Source: Chloroflexota bacterium (lineage in GTDB: Bacteria; Chloroflexota; UBA11872). Taken from it: a DNA stretch of 64,000 nt. Both the position numbers and the translations under genes were made by a program. Of this stretch, positions 34,677 to 43,988 are shown piece by piece (positions within the stretch are counted from its first letter, which is position 1; the number at the start of each line of letters is the position of its first letter). The stretch covers positions 186,001 to 250,000 of the forward strand of contig JAJECS010000024.1 in assembly GCA_022821905.1 (NCBI GenBank), written 5' to 3'. Below the pieces are notes generated by a model, which was given only the letters and a program-made list of their open reading frames with translations, did not search any database and was not told the origin of the DNA.

Positions 34677-35882
34677 ATGCGTCTGCATCCGAGCCTCGAT
34701 GGAGGACCCTTTCCCCACGACGACCTCCAGGGCGTCGGCAAGGAACTGGCCTTCTCGGTCGACGAGTACCGTGGCCGCCTTGCGCGAGCCCACGCCGCCA
34801 TGGACGCCGCCGGACTCGACGCGCTGCTGGTGATGAACCCGGCCAACGTCTTTTATCTCTCCGGCTTCCAGACCTTCGCCGTCGACGGCGCCGCCTGCCT
34901 GGTCGTGCCCCGCCACGGCAACCCGTCCATCGCGATGGACCCGCCGGAGTTCGGGAGCGCCTGGATCAGCACGTGGTTCAAGGACCTGCGCGGCTATCCG
35001 CCCGGAGGCGACCGGCCGGCCTACGCCGCCTCGATGCTGGCCGAGCACGGGCTGGAACGTGGGCGCATCGGCGCCGACGACGCCAACTGGGGCCAGACGC
35101 CCGCCTTTCGCGCCGGACTGGAGCGATCCCTTCCCCACGCCGAGTTCGTCGGCGCCGGCGAGCTTTTCGTCGAGCTCAAGCGCTTGAAGTCTCCCGCCGA
35201 GATCGAGCACGTCCGTTGGGCGGCGCTCGCCACGCGGGCGGCGACCGAGGCCGCCGTGGAAACCGCCGCTGCGGGCATCACCGACGGTGAAGTCGCCGGT
35301 GCGGCTTACGCCGCCATGGCGCACGCAGGCGGCGAATATCCCTGCCTGGCCCCCATCGTCACCAGCGGCCACCGCTCGGGGATCCTGCACTCCACCCACA
35401 AGCGCCGCACGATCGAGCCCGGCGACTCGATCCTTCTCGAAATCGGCGCCTGCCATCAGCGCTACACCGCGCCGCAGATGCGCACGCTGACCGTCGGCCC
35501 GGCGGCCGACGAGGTCCGCCGCGCGGCCGACGCCTGTATCGCCGCCCTCAGCGCCGTGCTGGACGCGCTGCGACCGGGCGCGGTGGCCCGCGACGTGGCC
35601 GAGACCGGCTGGCGCGCGCTCGCCGCCGCGGGCGACGACCTGGTCTTTCACGGCAACTTTGGCTACGGCATCGGCGCGGGATTTCCGCCCAACTGGGCCG
35701 ACGCGACCGGATTCATCCAGCGCGACCAATCCACGGTTCTCGAACCCGGCATGGTGTTCCATCACCCCATCGCCGTGCGGCGGCTCGGAGAGTTTGGCGT
35801 CGCCTTCAGCGAGACCAGCGTCATCACCAAGGACGGCTGCGAGATCCTGACCCACGGTGAGCGCGCTCTCATCGAGCGCTAG
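34677..35882 (+). CDS. Creatinase-like (M24-fold) hydrolase lacking metal ligands, copy 2
   Basis: 401 residues from ATG at 34677; the longer open frame upstream runs through repeats and is not credible. N-terminal creatinase domain (NPANVFYLSGFQTFAVDG), catalytic domain (LKSPAEIEHVRWAA, GILHSTHKRRTIEPGDSILLE). As in the copy at 28018, the metal-ligand stretch reads LEIGACHQRYTAPQMRT, without the two aspartates. The two copies are clear but distant paralogs and likely act on different amidines or lactam-type osmolytes. Confidence 0.8.
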   Translation: MRLHPSLDGGPFPHDDLQGVGKELAFSVDEYRGRLARAHAAMDAAGLDALLVMNPANVFYLSGFQTFAVDGAACLVVPRHGNPSIAMDPPEFGSAWISTWFKDLRGYPPGGDRPAYAASMLAEHGLERGRIGADDANWGQTPAFRAGLERSLPHAEFVGAGELFVELKRLKSPAEIEHVRWAALATRAATEAAVETAAAGITDGEVAGAAYAAMAHAGGEYPCLAPIVTSGHRSGILHSTHKRRTIEPGDSILLEIGACHQRYTAPQMRTLTVGPAADEVRRAADACIAALSAVLDALRPGAVARDVAETGWRALAAAGDDLVFHGNFGYGIGAGFPPNWADATGFIQRDQSTVLEPGMVFHHPIAVRRLGEFGVAFSETSVITKDGCEILTHGERALIER

Positions 35883-35949
35883 CCGATGCACGCAAGTCTC
35901 CGCAGCGGGGCATGGGCGGGTGCGGAGGGCGATCGTGACACGCCTCTCG

Positions 35950-36032
35950 CCGTTCGTGGTGAGCCTCAAGCCGTTCGTGGTGAGCCTGTCGAACCATGAA
36001 CGGCGCCCTTCGACGTTGCTCAGGGCGAACGG
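35950..36032. repeat. 83-nt CCGTTCGTGGTGAG repeat, copy 2
   Basis: The same arrangement as at 19992-20074: a 21-nt head followed by a 62-nt unit ending CTCAGGGCGAACGG. The conservation of both the partial duplication and the length shows that it spreads or is maintained as a unit. Confidence 0.8.
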
Positions 36033-36124
36033 AGTTTTGAGAATGGGTGGAATGCCGCGCCGGGCACCGAAGGAATTCTGGTCTCGCACCGGTGACCACG
36101 TCGTGTGGGAAGGACGGTTCGGAA

Positions 36125-36862
36125 GTGTCTTCCTGCCGCGTCGGCATCGTCTGGCCCGAGGCCGTGCAGGCTGGGCATCTCACCGAGTTGCGTGAGTTCG
36201 TCCCTCCGGGCCTTGAGCTGGACATCGAGCCGGTGGACTCCGCGCCGCCGCTGGGCGACGACGGCATCACGCTGGCCCACGTGGAAGGCATCGCCAGTGA
36301 TCCCGGCATCGGCCGCGCGGCAAAACGCCTCGCCCAGCGCGGCGCCCAGGCCGTGGCCTACGGCTGCACCTCGGGCAGCTACGTCCTCGGCCCCGACGGC
36401 GACGCGGCGATTGCGGCGGACATGCGCACCGCTGCCGGCGTTCCGGCCACCACCACCTCCACCGCCGCCGTCGCCGCGCTGCGCGAGCTTGGCGTCAATC
36501 GAGTCGCCGTGCTCTCGCCGCACATCGACGCGCTCAACGAACGCCTGCGCGCCTACCTCGAAGCCATTGGGTTCGAGGTGGTGCGCATGTTCGGCCTCAA
36601 CTGCCGGGGCGCCATCGAGGCCATCGAACCCGCCGAGACGGGCGAACTCGTAACCTCCCGCGTCGACACGCCGGCGGCCGAGGCTGTCTTCATCAGCTGC
36701 ACCGGCCTGCGCACCGCCGCCATCCTCGACGACCTCGAAGCGGCGATTGCCAAACCCATCGTCACCGCCAACCAGGCCACCCTGTGGCACGTGGCCCGGC
36801 TCGCCGGCGCCCCAGCCACCACGCCCGCCCGAGGCCGCCTGCTCGCCGCATCGCCCAGCTGA
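36125..36862 (+). CDS. Maleate isomerase/arylmalonate decarboxylase-like protein
   Basis: 245 residues from GTG at 36125 with AAGGA 10 nt upstream, giving MSSCRVGIVWPEAVQAGH; the longer frame adds an unlikely 26 residues. Asp/Glu racemase superfamily: the two catalytic cysteines are visible in AYGCTSGSYVLG and FISCTGLRTA. Family members isomerise maleate or decarboxylate arylmalonates. Substrate not predictable; the gene is not in an obvious operon. Confidence 0.75.
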   Translation: MSSCRVGIVWPEAVQAGHLTELREFVPPGLELDIEPVDSAPPLGDDGITLAHVEGIASDPGIGRAAKRLAQRGAQAVAYGCTSGSYVLGPDGDAAIAADMRTAAGVPATTTSTAAVAALRELGVNRVAVLSPHIDALNERLRAYLEAIGFEVVRMFGLNCRGAIEAIEPAETGELVTSRVDTPAAEAVFISCTGLRTAAILDDLEAAIAKPIVTANQATLWHVARLAGAPATTPARGRLLAASPS

Positions 36863-37052
36863 CCGCATTGGTCCGCACCGTCGGAGCAGACGAAAGCCGG
36901 CATAGCGCCTAAGCAGCGAAATCTCCCGCGCACCGGCTGATTCAAGATCCGAATTTGAATTAGCCGATGCCGCACATTCGCCGCACGAGTGCGCACGTCC
37001 GAAGTGCGATGCCAAGATGGTCGTCCACGCGAGCATGGGAGCGGGACCGGGC

Positions 37053-37913
37053 ATGAGCCGAGCGGATTCGGGCAACTCACCAGGTCAGCCCTTGAGTCCC
37101 GACCATCCCGCAGACCTCTACTCAGGCACTGCGGCAGACTATGCGCGTTACCGGCCGCCCTATCCGGAAGCGCTCCTCGCCGATCTGCGGCTTCGCGCCG
37201 GGATCACGGGAGATGGGCGCCTGCTGGACCTGGCCTGCGGTCCCGGGCGGGTGGCGCTGCCACTGGCGGAGTGGTTCCGCGAAGTCTGGTCCGTCGATCA
37301 AGAGCCGGAGATGATCGAGGTCGGACGGGCGCGGGCCGAGCGACAGGGCCTGACGAACATTCGCTGGATGGTCGGGCGGGCCGAGGAATTGGAGGCTTCG
37401 CCCGGCTCGTTCGAGCTGATCGCCATCGGCGAAGCCCTCCACCGGCTGGATCAGCGAGTGATCGCCGAACGGGCCATGGAATGGCTCGCGCCCGGCCGCT
37501 GCCTGGCGACGCTAGGGGGCTTCAGCCTGCTGCGGGGACAAGAACCGTGGCACGACGACCTGCGAGCCGTCGTTCGGCGGTACGAGGAACAGGGGTCGGA
37601 CACCCAACCCCCAAGCGCGCGTCCGCCGTCACGCCCACGCGGCGCCGAGCACGATCGGCAGGTACTGACCGCAGCCGGCTTGCGGCACGTCGGCACATTT
37701 GAGTTCCCGCACCCCCATGTCTGGACGCTGGAATCGATCCTGGGAAATTTCCGCTCCACCGCGAGACTCTCGCGGCGAGTCTTGGGAGACCGAGCCGTGC
37801 GCTTCGACGCCGATATGCGCCGCGCGCTGCTGGCATTCGACTCGAGCGGTCACTACCCGGAGACCCTCCGGTTCGGCTACAGCCTCTTCAAGACACCGGA
37901 AAGCCGGATCTAG
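37053..37913 (+). CDS. Class I SAM-dependent methyltransferase
   Basis: 286 residues from ATG at 37053 (37017 and 37035 are in-frame alternatives). Motif I LLDLACGPGRVALPLA binds SAM; VWSVDQEPEMIEVGRARA is motif II with the acidic residue. The C-terminal part is specific to this protein. The fold resembles the UbiE/Methyltransf_11 group acting on small molecules. Substrate unknown. Confidence 0.85.
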   Translation: MSRADSGNSPGQPLSPDHPADLYSGTAADYARYRPPYPEALLADLRLRAGITGDGRLLDLACGPGRVALPLAEWFREVWSVDQEPEMIEVGRARAERQGLTNIRWMVGRAEELEASPGSFELIAIGEALHRLDQRVIAERAMEWLAPGRCLATLGGFSLLRGQEPWHDDLRAVVRRYEEQGSDTQPPSARPPSRPRGAEHDRQVLTAAGLRHVGTFEFPHPHVWTLESILGNFRSTARLSRRVLGDRAVRFDADMRRALLAFDSSGHYPETLRFGYSLFKTPESRI

Positions 37914-37944
37914 CGCGTCATCCCTGTCGCAAAGACGCGCGTGT

Positions 37945-39528
37945 TCACCCCGGTGTTGCCGGGATCGCCACGGTCACGGGCGACCAATCTGGCCAACCGT
38001 CGAATCCTTCGTTGTGGGTCAACTGCGTCACGTTCGAGCCGTCGGCGCCCATCACGAAGATCTCAGAGCTTCCTTCGACTTCCGAATGGAACGCGATGAA
38101 ACGCCCATCGGGTGACCAATCGGGGGCTCCGTCCAACCCGCTGCCATGGCTCAACTGCGTCACTTCCGATCCGTCCGCGCCCATGACGTGGACCTTGCGA
38201 TCCCCGTCGACTTCCGTCACGAAGGCGAGGCGGCTCCCGTCCGGCGACCAATCGGCGTCCAGGTCCGCCACGTCGTTATGGGTCAGCTGGGTCACGTTCG
38301 AGCCGTCCGCATCCATCACGTAGATCTCCATGTCTCCGTCGCGGTTCGACTGGAACACAATGCGGCTCCCGTCGGGCGACCAATTGGGCACCGCGTCCGT
38401 GTCGCCGTTATAGGTCAACTGCGTCACATTCGAGCCGTCCGCATCCATCACGAAAATCTCGAAGTCCCCGTCGAGGTTGGAGAAGAACACGAGGCGGCTC
38501 CCGTCCGGAGACCACCGGGGAGACCAGTTGCTCGCATTGTTCTGGGTCAGCGGCGTCACGTCCGTGCCGTCAGCGCTCATCACGTAGATCTCAGCTTGGC
38601 CGGGGTCCCGGTCGCGGTCCGAGCCGAATGCAATGCGGCTCCCGTCGGGCGACCACCGCGGGGCGCCGTCCCGAGCATCAGCATGGGTCAACTGCGTCAC
38701 ACTTGAACCGTCGGGGCGCATGACGAAAATCTTGGTTTTCCCGTCTGCGCGCGAGCCGAACACCAGCAGATCCCCGATCGGGCGCTTCGCGCCATCGGGA
38801 ATGATCACGTCGCTCAGGCGCTTCACCTTATCCGGCACGTTCTGCAGATTCACCCGGCCCTCGGTCACGCCGGGCGCCGGAACGTTCCAGATCACGAAAA
38901 CCGTCCGCTGTGACCGCAGCATCTGCAGGCCCTGCGGATTCCCGTTCACCTCGCGCTCCTCGTACCGGATCGGCAGCCCATAGAGGTTCAACCAATCCGG
39001 CTCCGCCAGAAACCGCTCCTTGATCGCCGGGTTCTGCTCCAGCAGCGCCAGATGGTTCCGCACGATCACGGAGAACTCCGTCACACCCTGGTCCGCTTCG
39101 AGCACCTGGTGGTCCGGCACGTTCGGCAACTCGACCTCCGGATAGCGGTTCGCCAACACATCCAGCGTGTTGTAGTAGTTCATCCGCTCCTTGCCGGGAT
39201 CCCACTGGAGGATGACCTTCTGGAAAGCCTGGAAGGTGAATGGGCCATTCACCCACCGCTGGCTGATCGGATAGCCAATGGCGTCCGCGCTGCGCACGCG
39301 CACGAAGTCCCACAGGGGCACGCCGTCGGCGTTCGTCACCGCAAACCCGTCGTCGGGGTACGGCGTGTCGCCACCGGTATTCGTGAAGAGGCACCCGTCG
39401 TCGAGCTCCATGCCCACACAGTCCAGCGCCAGCGACGTGGCCGATGCCGCCATCAGCGCCAGCGCCCCAGCCACTACCGCCACCACGACCATCCGCCACC
39501 CGCGCGACCGGTTACGCGTCATGTGCAT
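37945..39528 (-). CDS. Exported TolB-like propeller protein with novel N-terminal domain
   Basis: 527 residues from ATG at 39528 (39522 is possible). A hydrophobic signal-like segment (MVVVAVVAGALALMAASA) precedes a ~200-residue domain (LDCVGMELDDGCLFTNTGGD, IGYPISQRWVNGPFTFQAF, RMNYYNTLDVLANRYPEVEL, LYGLPIRYEEREVNGNPQG). Six PD40/TolB-type repeats follow, each like WSPDGSRIAFxSxRDGDxEIYVMxADGSNVTQLTHN. The N-terminal domain is shared with the protein at 53936. A periplasmic or surface scaffold or binding role is inferred; no catalytic motif is visible. Confidence 0.8.
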   Translation of the reverse strand: MHMTRNRSRGWRMVVVAVVAGALALMAASATSLALDCVGMELDDGCLFTNTGGDTPYPDDGFAVTNADGVPLWDFVRVRSADAIGYPISQRWVNGPFTFQAFQKVILQWDPGKERMNYYNTLDVLANRYPEVELPNVPDHQVLEADQGVTEFSVIVRNHLALLEQNPAIKERFLAEPDWLNLYGLPIRYEEREVNGNPQGLQMLRSQRTVFVIWNVPAPGVTEGRVNLQNVPDKVKRLSDVIIPDGAKRPIGDLLVFGSRADGKTKIFVMRPDGSSVTQLTHADARDGAPRWSPDGSRIAFGSDRDRDPGQAEIYVMSADGTDVTPLTQNNASNWSPRWSPDGSRLVFFSNLDGDFEIFVMDADGSNVTQLTYNGDTDAVPNWSPDGSRIVFQSNRDGDMEIYVMDADGSNVTQLTHNDVADLDADWSPDGSRLAFVTEVDGDRKVHVMGADGSEVTQLSHGSGLDGAPDWSPDGRFIAFHSEVEGSSEIFVMGADGSNVTQLTHNEGFDGWPDWSPVTVAIPATPG

Positions 39529-39695
39529 ATCCACCGAATCAACCTCCCGCCCTGCGTGCGCCGAACGCGCATGGTGCGTTGGTTCGATCCAGAAGGTCAA
39601 TTCCTCCATCACAGCGGCAGCCTCTCGGCACTTCGCCCCCAATCTCACCGTCAGGCGCCGCCGATCCGGGCACGATCGGTAGACGGCGATCCAGG

Positions 39696-40808
39696 CTAGA
39701 GCTTTATGTCAACCTGTTGGCCGGTTTCCGCCGAGCGGTAGAGCGCGTCGATGATGGTGCTGGTGATCAGGCCCTGGTCGCCGGTCACCAGCGGCTCAGC
39801 GCCCTCGATGATGGCGTTGACGAAGTTCTGCATGGACAGCGTGTGGGGCTTGGGAGGGTCGCGCGGCGGGTAGGACCCCACCGCTCTGTCTGAGCTCGGG
39901 ATCAGGTCCACCAGCATCTCGCCGGTGTCCTTGAACACTCGCACCGGATGCATGCCGGGCGCCGCGTGCCGCGCCTCGTCGAAGCGCACCTCGCCGCCGC
40001 CCTTGTCCCCCGCCAGGGTGATGCCGAAATCCGTCTCTCCCACGTTCATGCCCCAGGCGCACTCCAGCGTCATGGCGGCGCCGTTGGCGAACTTGATCAG
40101 CCCCACCGCGCTCTCGTCGACGTCGGTCGCCGACCGGTCCCAATCGCCCATGGGGTTGAACAGCTCCTCCTGCGTGATGAGCTTGCGAAAGATCGACCCC
40201 GACGCCGACACCGCGGTGGGGAAGCCCATGAGCCAGAGGCCGGTGTCGAGAATGTGCACGCCGATGTCCATCAGCGCGCCGCCGCCGCTTTGCGCCCTCG
40301 TGTGGAAGGCCTGGCGTCCCGGGATGCCTCGTCGCCGCACGTAACGGCCGCGGGCAAAGTAGATCTCGCCGAGCTCGCCGGCGTCGACGAACCGCTTCAT
40401 GGTTTGGGCCTGGCGGATGAAGCGCGTCTGAAAGTCCACCGCCAGGATGCGCTTGGCCCGGTGCGAGGCCTCGACCATGGCGCGCGCGCTGGCCAGGTCC
40501 ACCGCCATCGGCTTCTCGGTCATGACGTGGCGCCCGGACTCCAGCGCGGCAATGGTCACCGGCGCGTGGAAGTCTGAATGGGTGCAGACGCTGACGGCGT
40601 CGATTTCATCCAGCTCCAGCAGCTGCTCGTAGCTATCGAATGCGTGCGGGATGTCGAACTCCGCCGCCAATGCTTCGGCGCGTTCGATCTCGATGTCGGC
40701 GATGGCCACGATGCGGCAGCGGTCCGGCATGCTCAGGTAGCCGGGAACGTGCGCGCCCCTGGCGACCCCTCCCGCGCCCACGATGCCGATGCCAATCTCA
40801 CCCGCCAT
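39696..40808 (-). CDS. Gfo/Idh/MocA family oxidoreductase
   Basis: 370 residues. Rossmann motif GIVGAGGVARGAH, catalytic TEKPMAVD, and MDIGVHILDTGLWLMG in the substrate domain carrying the family Asp and His. A typical NAD(P)-dependent sugar dehydrogenase-like enzyme. It stands alone on the minus strand, upstream of the TolB-like gene by 167 nt. Confidence 0.85.
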   Translation of the reverse strand: MAGEIGIGIVGAGGVARGAHVPGYLSMPDRCRIVAIADIEIERAEALAAEFDIPHAFDSYEQLLELDEIDAVSVCTHSDFHAPVTIAALESGRHVMTEKPMAVDLASARAMVEASHRAKRILAVDFQTRFIRQAQTMKRFVDAGELGEIYFARGRYVRRRGIPGRQAFHTRAQSGGGALMDIGVHILDTGLWLMGFPTAVSASGSIFRKLITQEELFNPMGDWDRSATDVDESAVGLIKFANGAAMTLECAWGMNVGETDFGITLAGDKGGGEVRFDEARHAAPGMHPVRVFKDTGEMLVDLIPSSDRAVGSYPPRDPPKPHTLSMQNFVNAIIEGAEPLVTGDQGLITSTIIDALYRSAETGQQVDIKL

Positions 40809-40943
40809 AGCGCGCGCTCCTCACGAACCAAGGGGCGGATTCGACCCGCCGCCGTTCCTTCGCCATTGAGATTTCCGTAGGACCCGGTGAAGCGAAGGGT
40901 GACCGTGCGAATCCCATTCGCGCCCAGCTTCGCCGAAAGGTGG

Positions 40944-40963
40944 ATTCCCGCTTCCGCGGGAAT
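40944..40963. repeat. Dispersed ATTCCCGC foldback repeat, copy 4
   Basis: Arms ATTCCCGC / GCGGGAAT around TTCC, flanked by GG and GAC; inverse orientation to the copy at 34545. Confidence 0.7.
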
Positions 40964-41005
40964 GACGAAGGGTTACGCAACGGTCTCCGTTATTCGCACG
41001 CTTCG

Positions 41006-41812
41006 TCAAGCACTAGACGACGGAACTCGCGCGTGTAGAAACTCGAAACTCGACCGCAGACAGTCGAAGGGGTCGCGCAAGCACTGGTCCTGCTCGACGA
41101 TCCACGCCTCGGTCCCGGCGGCATGGCTGGCGGCCAGGATGCGCTCCCAGTCCAGGTTGCCCTCGCCGACCGGCGCGTAGAACGGACGCGCGCCGGCCTC
41201 GTCGTCGCGGACCATCTCCAGGTCCTTGCAGTGCAGCAGCGGCACGCGCCCCGGGAGACTCTCGATCAGTCCCGCCGGGTCCACGCCGGCAAACGCCGCC
41301 CAATAGACGTCGATCTCGATCGCCAGGCTTGGTTCGTCGATCAGCAGGTCGAACATTGTCCGGCGGTCGGGGCCGAAGCGCAGGAACTCGTGCGCGTGGT
41401 TGTGATAGCCCAAGCGCATGCCGTGTTCGCCGAGGATCTGCGTCACCATCGCCGCCTCGCCGGCGAACGCCGCGTAGCCGGCGGGCTCGAACCGGTCGAA
41501 CTCATCGACGAAGGCGGGAATGCTGATGATCGAGCAGTCGAGCTCTCGCAGCCGATCGACCACCGCCGTCGTGTCGTCCCGGATCTCGCGCCAACGCGCG
41601 TGGGCGCCGACGCAGATCAACCCGGCGTCGTCCAGCATGCGCTTGGTCTCGCGTGCGGGAATCGCCGGCTCGGGGCCTTCCAGCAGCGGCACGCCGGCTG
41701 CCTCGACGCCGCGATAGCCGATGTCCCGCAGCCGCCGCAGACCATCCGCGAGGGCCGCTGGCGAGGTCGCCTCGTGCCTGATCGTGTAGAGCGCCGCCGC
41801 CAGAGTCACCAT
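41006..41812 (-). CDS. Sugar phosphate isomerase/epimerase (TIM barrel)
   Basis: 268 residues from ATG at 41812, which overlaps the upstream stop by one base (TGATG), a coupling arrangement. Family residues visible: LGYHNHAHEF (Glu/His region), AIEIDVYWAAFAGVDP and LLHCKDLEM with the metal-binding His. The closing phrase EAWIVEQDQCLRDPFDCL is typical of inosose dehydratase/hexulose epimerase-like members. Third gene of an operon after an oxidoreductase and another epimerase. Confidence 0.85.
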   Translation of the reverse strand: MVTLAAALYTIRHEATSPAALADGLRRLRDIGYRGVEAAGVPLLEGPEPAIPARETKRMLDDAGLICVGAHARWREIRDDTTAVVDRLRELDCSIISIPAFVDEFDRFEPAGYAAFAGEAAMVTQILGEHGMRLGYHNHAHEFLRFGPDRRTMFDLLIDEPSLAIEIDVYWAAFAGVDPAGLIESLPGRVPLLHCKDLEMVRDDEAGARPFYAPVGEGNLDWERILAASHAAGTEAWIVEQDQCLRDPFDCLRSSFEFLHARVPSSSA

Positions 41813-42783
41813 CAGGCCCAGTACGCGTCGCTGGTGGGCTGCTCGATGATGATCTCGCGCAGGAACCGCACCGCTTTCTCCAGGCCCTCCCGCGGCGACA
41901 TCAGCGCGTCCTCGTGCTCGATGCTCAGCGGGCCGTCGTAGTTCACCGTGCGCAGCGCCGTGACGATATCGCGCCACACCTCGGCCCCGTGGCCATAGCC
42001 GACCGTGCGGAAAATCCAGGCGCGCTCCGCCGTGTCGGCCAGGGACCTGGTGTCGAGCACGCCGTGCTTCCGCGCGACGGTGGGCTCGATGCGGGTGTCC
42101 TTGGCGTGAAAGTGATGCAGCGCGCCGGCGCGTCCAATGTCGAGAATCGCCTCCGGCACGTCGATGCCCTGCCAGAATAGGTGGCTCGGGTCCAGGTTGG
42201 CGCCGATCTCCGGTCCGACGGCGTCGCGCAGCCGCATCAGCGTCTCGGTGTTGTAGACCACGAAGCCCGGGTGCATCTCCAGCGCAATCTTGTGGATGCC
42301 GTGGTCGCGGGCGAACGCGGCGGACTCGCGCCAGTAGGGAATCACCCTGGACTCCCACTGCCATTCCAGGATCGCCGGATAGTCGGGCGGCCAGGCGTTG
42401 GTGACCCAGTTGGGATACTTCGCGCCCTCGTGGTCGCCGGGACACCCCGAGAAGCCCACGACGGTCTCGACTCCCAGCTTCTCGGCCAGCCGGATCGCGT
42501 CGCGTTCCTCGGCGATGTGGCGTTCGGCAAGCTCGGCGTTGGGGTGGAGCGGATTGCCGTGCATGGCCAGCGCGCTGAGATTGAGCCCGCGCGAGGTGAT
42601 GGCTTCCTGGAACTCCGCGCGCTTGTCATCGTCGGCCAGCAGCTCTGCTGGGTTGCAGTGCTCGTTGCCGGGATAGGCGCCGCAGCCGATTTCCAGGTCC
42701 TGCACGCCGATCGAGGCCAGGTAGTCCAACGCGTCCGGCAACGGCAGGTCGCGCAGCAGCACCGTCACCACGCCGATTCTCAT
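41812..42783 (-). CDS. Sugar phosphate isomerase/epimerase (TIM barrel)
   Basis: 323 residues. Metal-site segments: KIALEMHPGFVVYN, IGANLDPSHLFWQGIDVP, LHHFHAKDTRIEP and LSIEHEDALM. It is more like the gene at 3018 (shared PSHLFWQG and HPxxxVYN blocks) than like its immediate neighbour. It overlaps the upstream oxidoreductase by 4 nt and the next gene by 1 nt, so all three are tightly coupled. Confidence 0.87.
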   Translation of the reverse strand: MRIGVVTVLLRDLPLPDALDYLASIGVQDLEIGCGAYPGNEHCNPAELLADDDKRAEFQEAITSRGLNLSALAMHGNPLHPNAELAERHIAEERDAIRLAEKLGVETVVGFSGCPGDHEGAKYPNWVTNAWPPDYPAILEWQWESRVIPYWRESAAFARDHGIHKIALEMHPGFVVYNTETLMRLRDAVGPEIGANLDPSHLFWQGIDVPEAILDIGRAGALHHFHAKDTRIEPTVARKHGVLDTRSLADTAERAWIFRTVGYGHGAEVWRDIVTALRTVNYDGPLSIEHEDALMSPREGLEKAVRFLREIIIEQPTSDAYWA

Positions 42784-43988
42784 GGGGCGTACTCAATCTC
42801 GATGGGTGCCCCGCCGTCTGCGGCGGACTTGGTGATGGCTTCGAGAATCACGTCGCAGCGCCAGCCATCCTCGAACGTCGCACCATAGGGCGCCACGTCG
42901 GAGTCGTTGACGACGGCGTCGAGCAGGTGATGGATTTCATGCACGAAGGTGTGCTCCCAGCCGATGATATGGCCCACGGGCCACCACCACTCGATGAACG
43001 GGTCCTCGGGCTCGGTGATCAGCTCGCTGCGGAATCCCGCCTGGGAGTTCGACGCCGGGTCCGGTCGCCAGTGGACCTCCAACTCGTTGAGGCGTTCCAG
43101 ATTGAACCGGATCGACCCCTTCGAGCCGTTGATCTCGAACATGTTGGCGTTGCGGTTCCCCACGGCGAACCGGCTCGCCTCCAGGGTCCCGATGGCGCCG
43201 TTGTCGAACTCCAGCAGCGCGACGAAGGCGTCGTCGACGTCCACCGGTCCGCGCTCGGCGGGATTCTCCGGCAGCGGTCGCTCCGACACGAACGTCTTGA
43301 GCCGGCCGTTGACCACGATCGGCTCGCCGATCAGGAAACGCGCCAGGTCCACGATGTGCGAGCCCAGATCGCCCAGCACGCCGCTGCCCGACAGCGCCTT
43401 CTGCAATCGCCAGACTCGCGGGAACTCCGGGTCCGCCAGCCAGTCCTGGAGGTAGCGCGCGCGAAAGTGATGAATTTGGCCCAGCGCCCCTTGCTCCAGC
43501 AGGTGCCGCGCCTTGCGCACCGCCGGGACGAAGCGATAGTTGAAGGCCGCCATGTGCTTCCCGTCAGCGCGCCGGGCAGCCTCCAGCATCCGGCGGGACT
43601 CCGCCGCGCTGCGTCCCAGCGGCTTCTCGCAGAGCACATGCTTTCCAGCCTCCAGGGCCGCGATGCTGACCTCGGCGTGGATATTGTTGGGCCCGCAGTT
43701 GTCGATGAGGTCGATCGCCGGATCGGCGACCATCTCTCGCCAGTCGGCATAGGAGCATTCGAAGCCATAGCGACTCGCCGCGGCCTCGGCGTCCGCGAGC
43801 AAACGCGCGGCGACGCCTCTCAGCCTGGGCCGCGCCGGCGGCGGATAGGCCATATAGGGCAGCGTGCGCCAGGCGTTCACATGCGCCTGGCACATGAAGC
43901 CGGTGCCCACCACGCCGACGCCGATGTCGGGGATGCCGCTGAGATCGGTGCCGTCCGCCGCAGCCACCAAGCCCGCTTCGCCGCTCAT
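42780..43988 (-). CDS. Gfo/Idh/MocA family oxidoreductase
   Basis: 402 residues with a ~25-residue N-terminal extension before the Rossmann motif GVVGTGFMCQAHVNAW. Catalytic CEKPLGRS and LGDLGSHIVDLARFLIG in the substrate domain. First gene of a three-gene operon with two epimerases. Dehydrogenase plus two epimerases suggests oxidation of a sugar or cyclitol to a keto form that is then epimerised and dehydrated (inference). Confidence 0.87.
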   Translation of the reverse strand: MSGEAGLVAAADGTDLSGIPDIGVGVVGTGFMCQAHVNAWRTLPYMAYPPPARPRLRGVAARLLADAEAAASRYGFECSYADWREMVADPAIDLIDNCGPNNIHAEVSIAALEAGKHVLCEKPLGRSAAESRRMLEAARRADGKHMAAFNYRFVPAVRKARHLLEQGALGQIHHFRARYLQDWLADPEFPRVWRLQKALSGSGVLGDLGSHIVDLARFLIGEPIVVNGRLKTFVSERPLPENPAERGPVDVDDAFVALLEFDNGAIGTLEASRFAVGNRNANMFEINGSKGSIRFNLERLNELEVHWRPDPASNSQAGFRSELITEPEDPFIEWWWPVGHIIGWEHTFVHEIHHLLDAVVNDSDVAPYGATFEDGWRCDVILEAITKSAADGGAPIEIEYAP

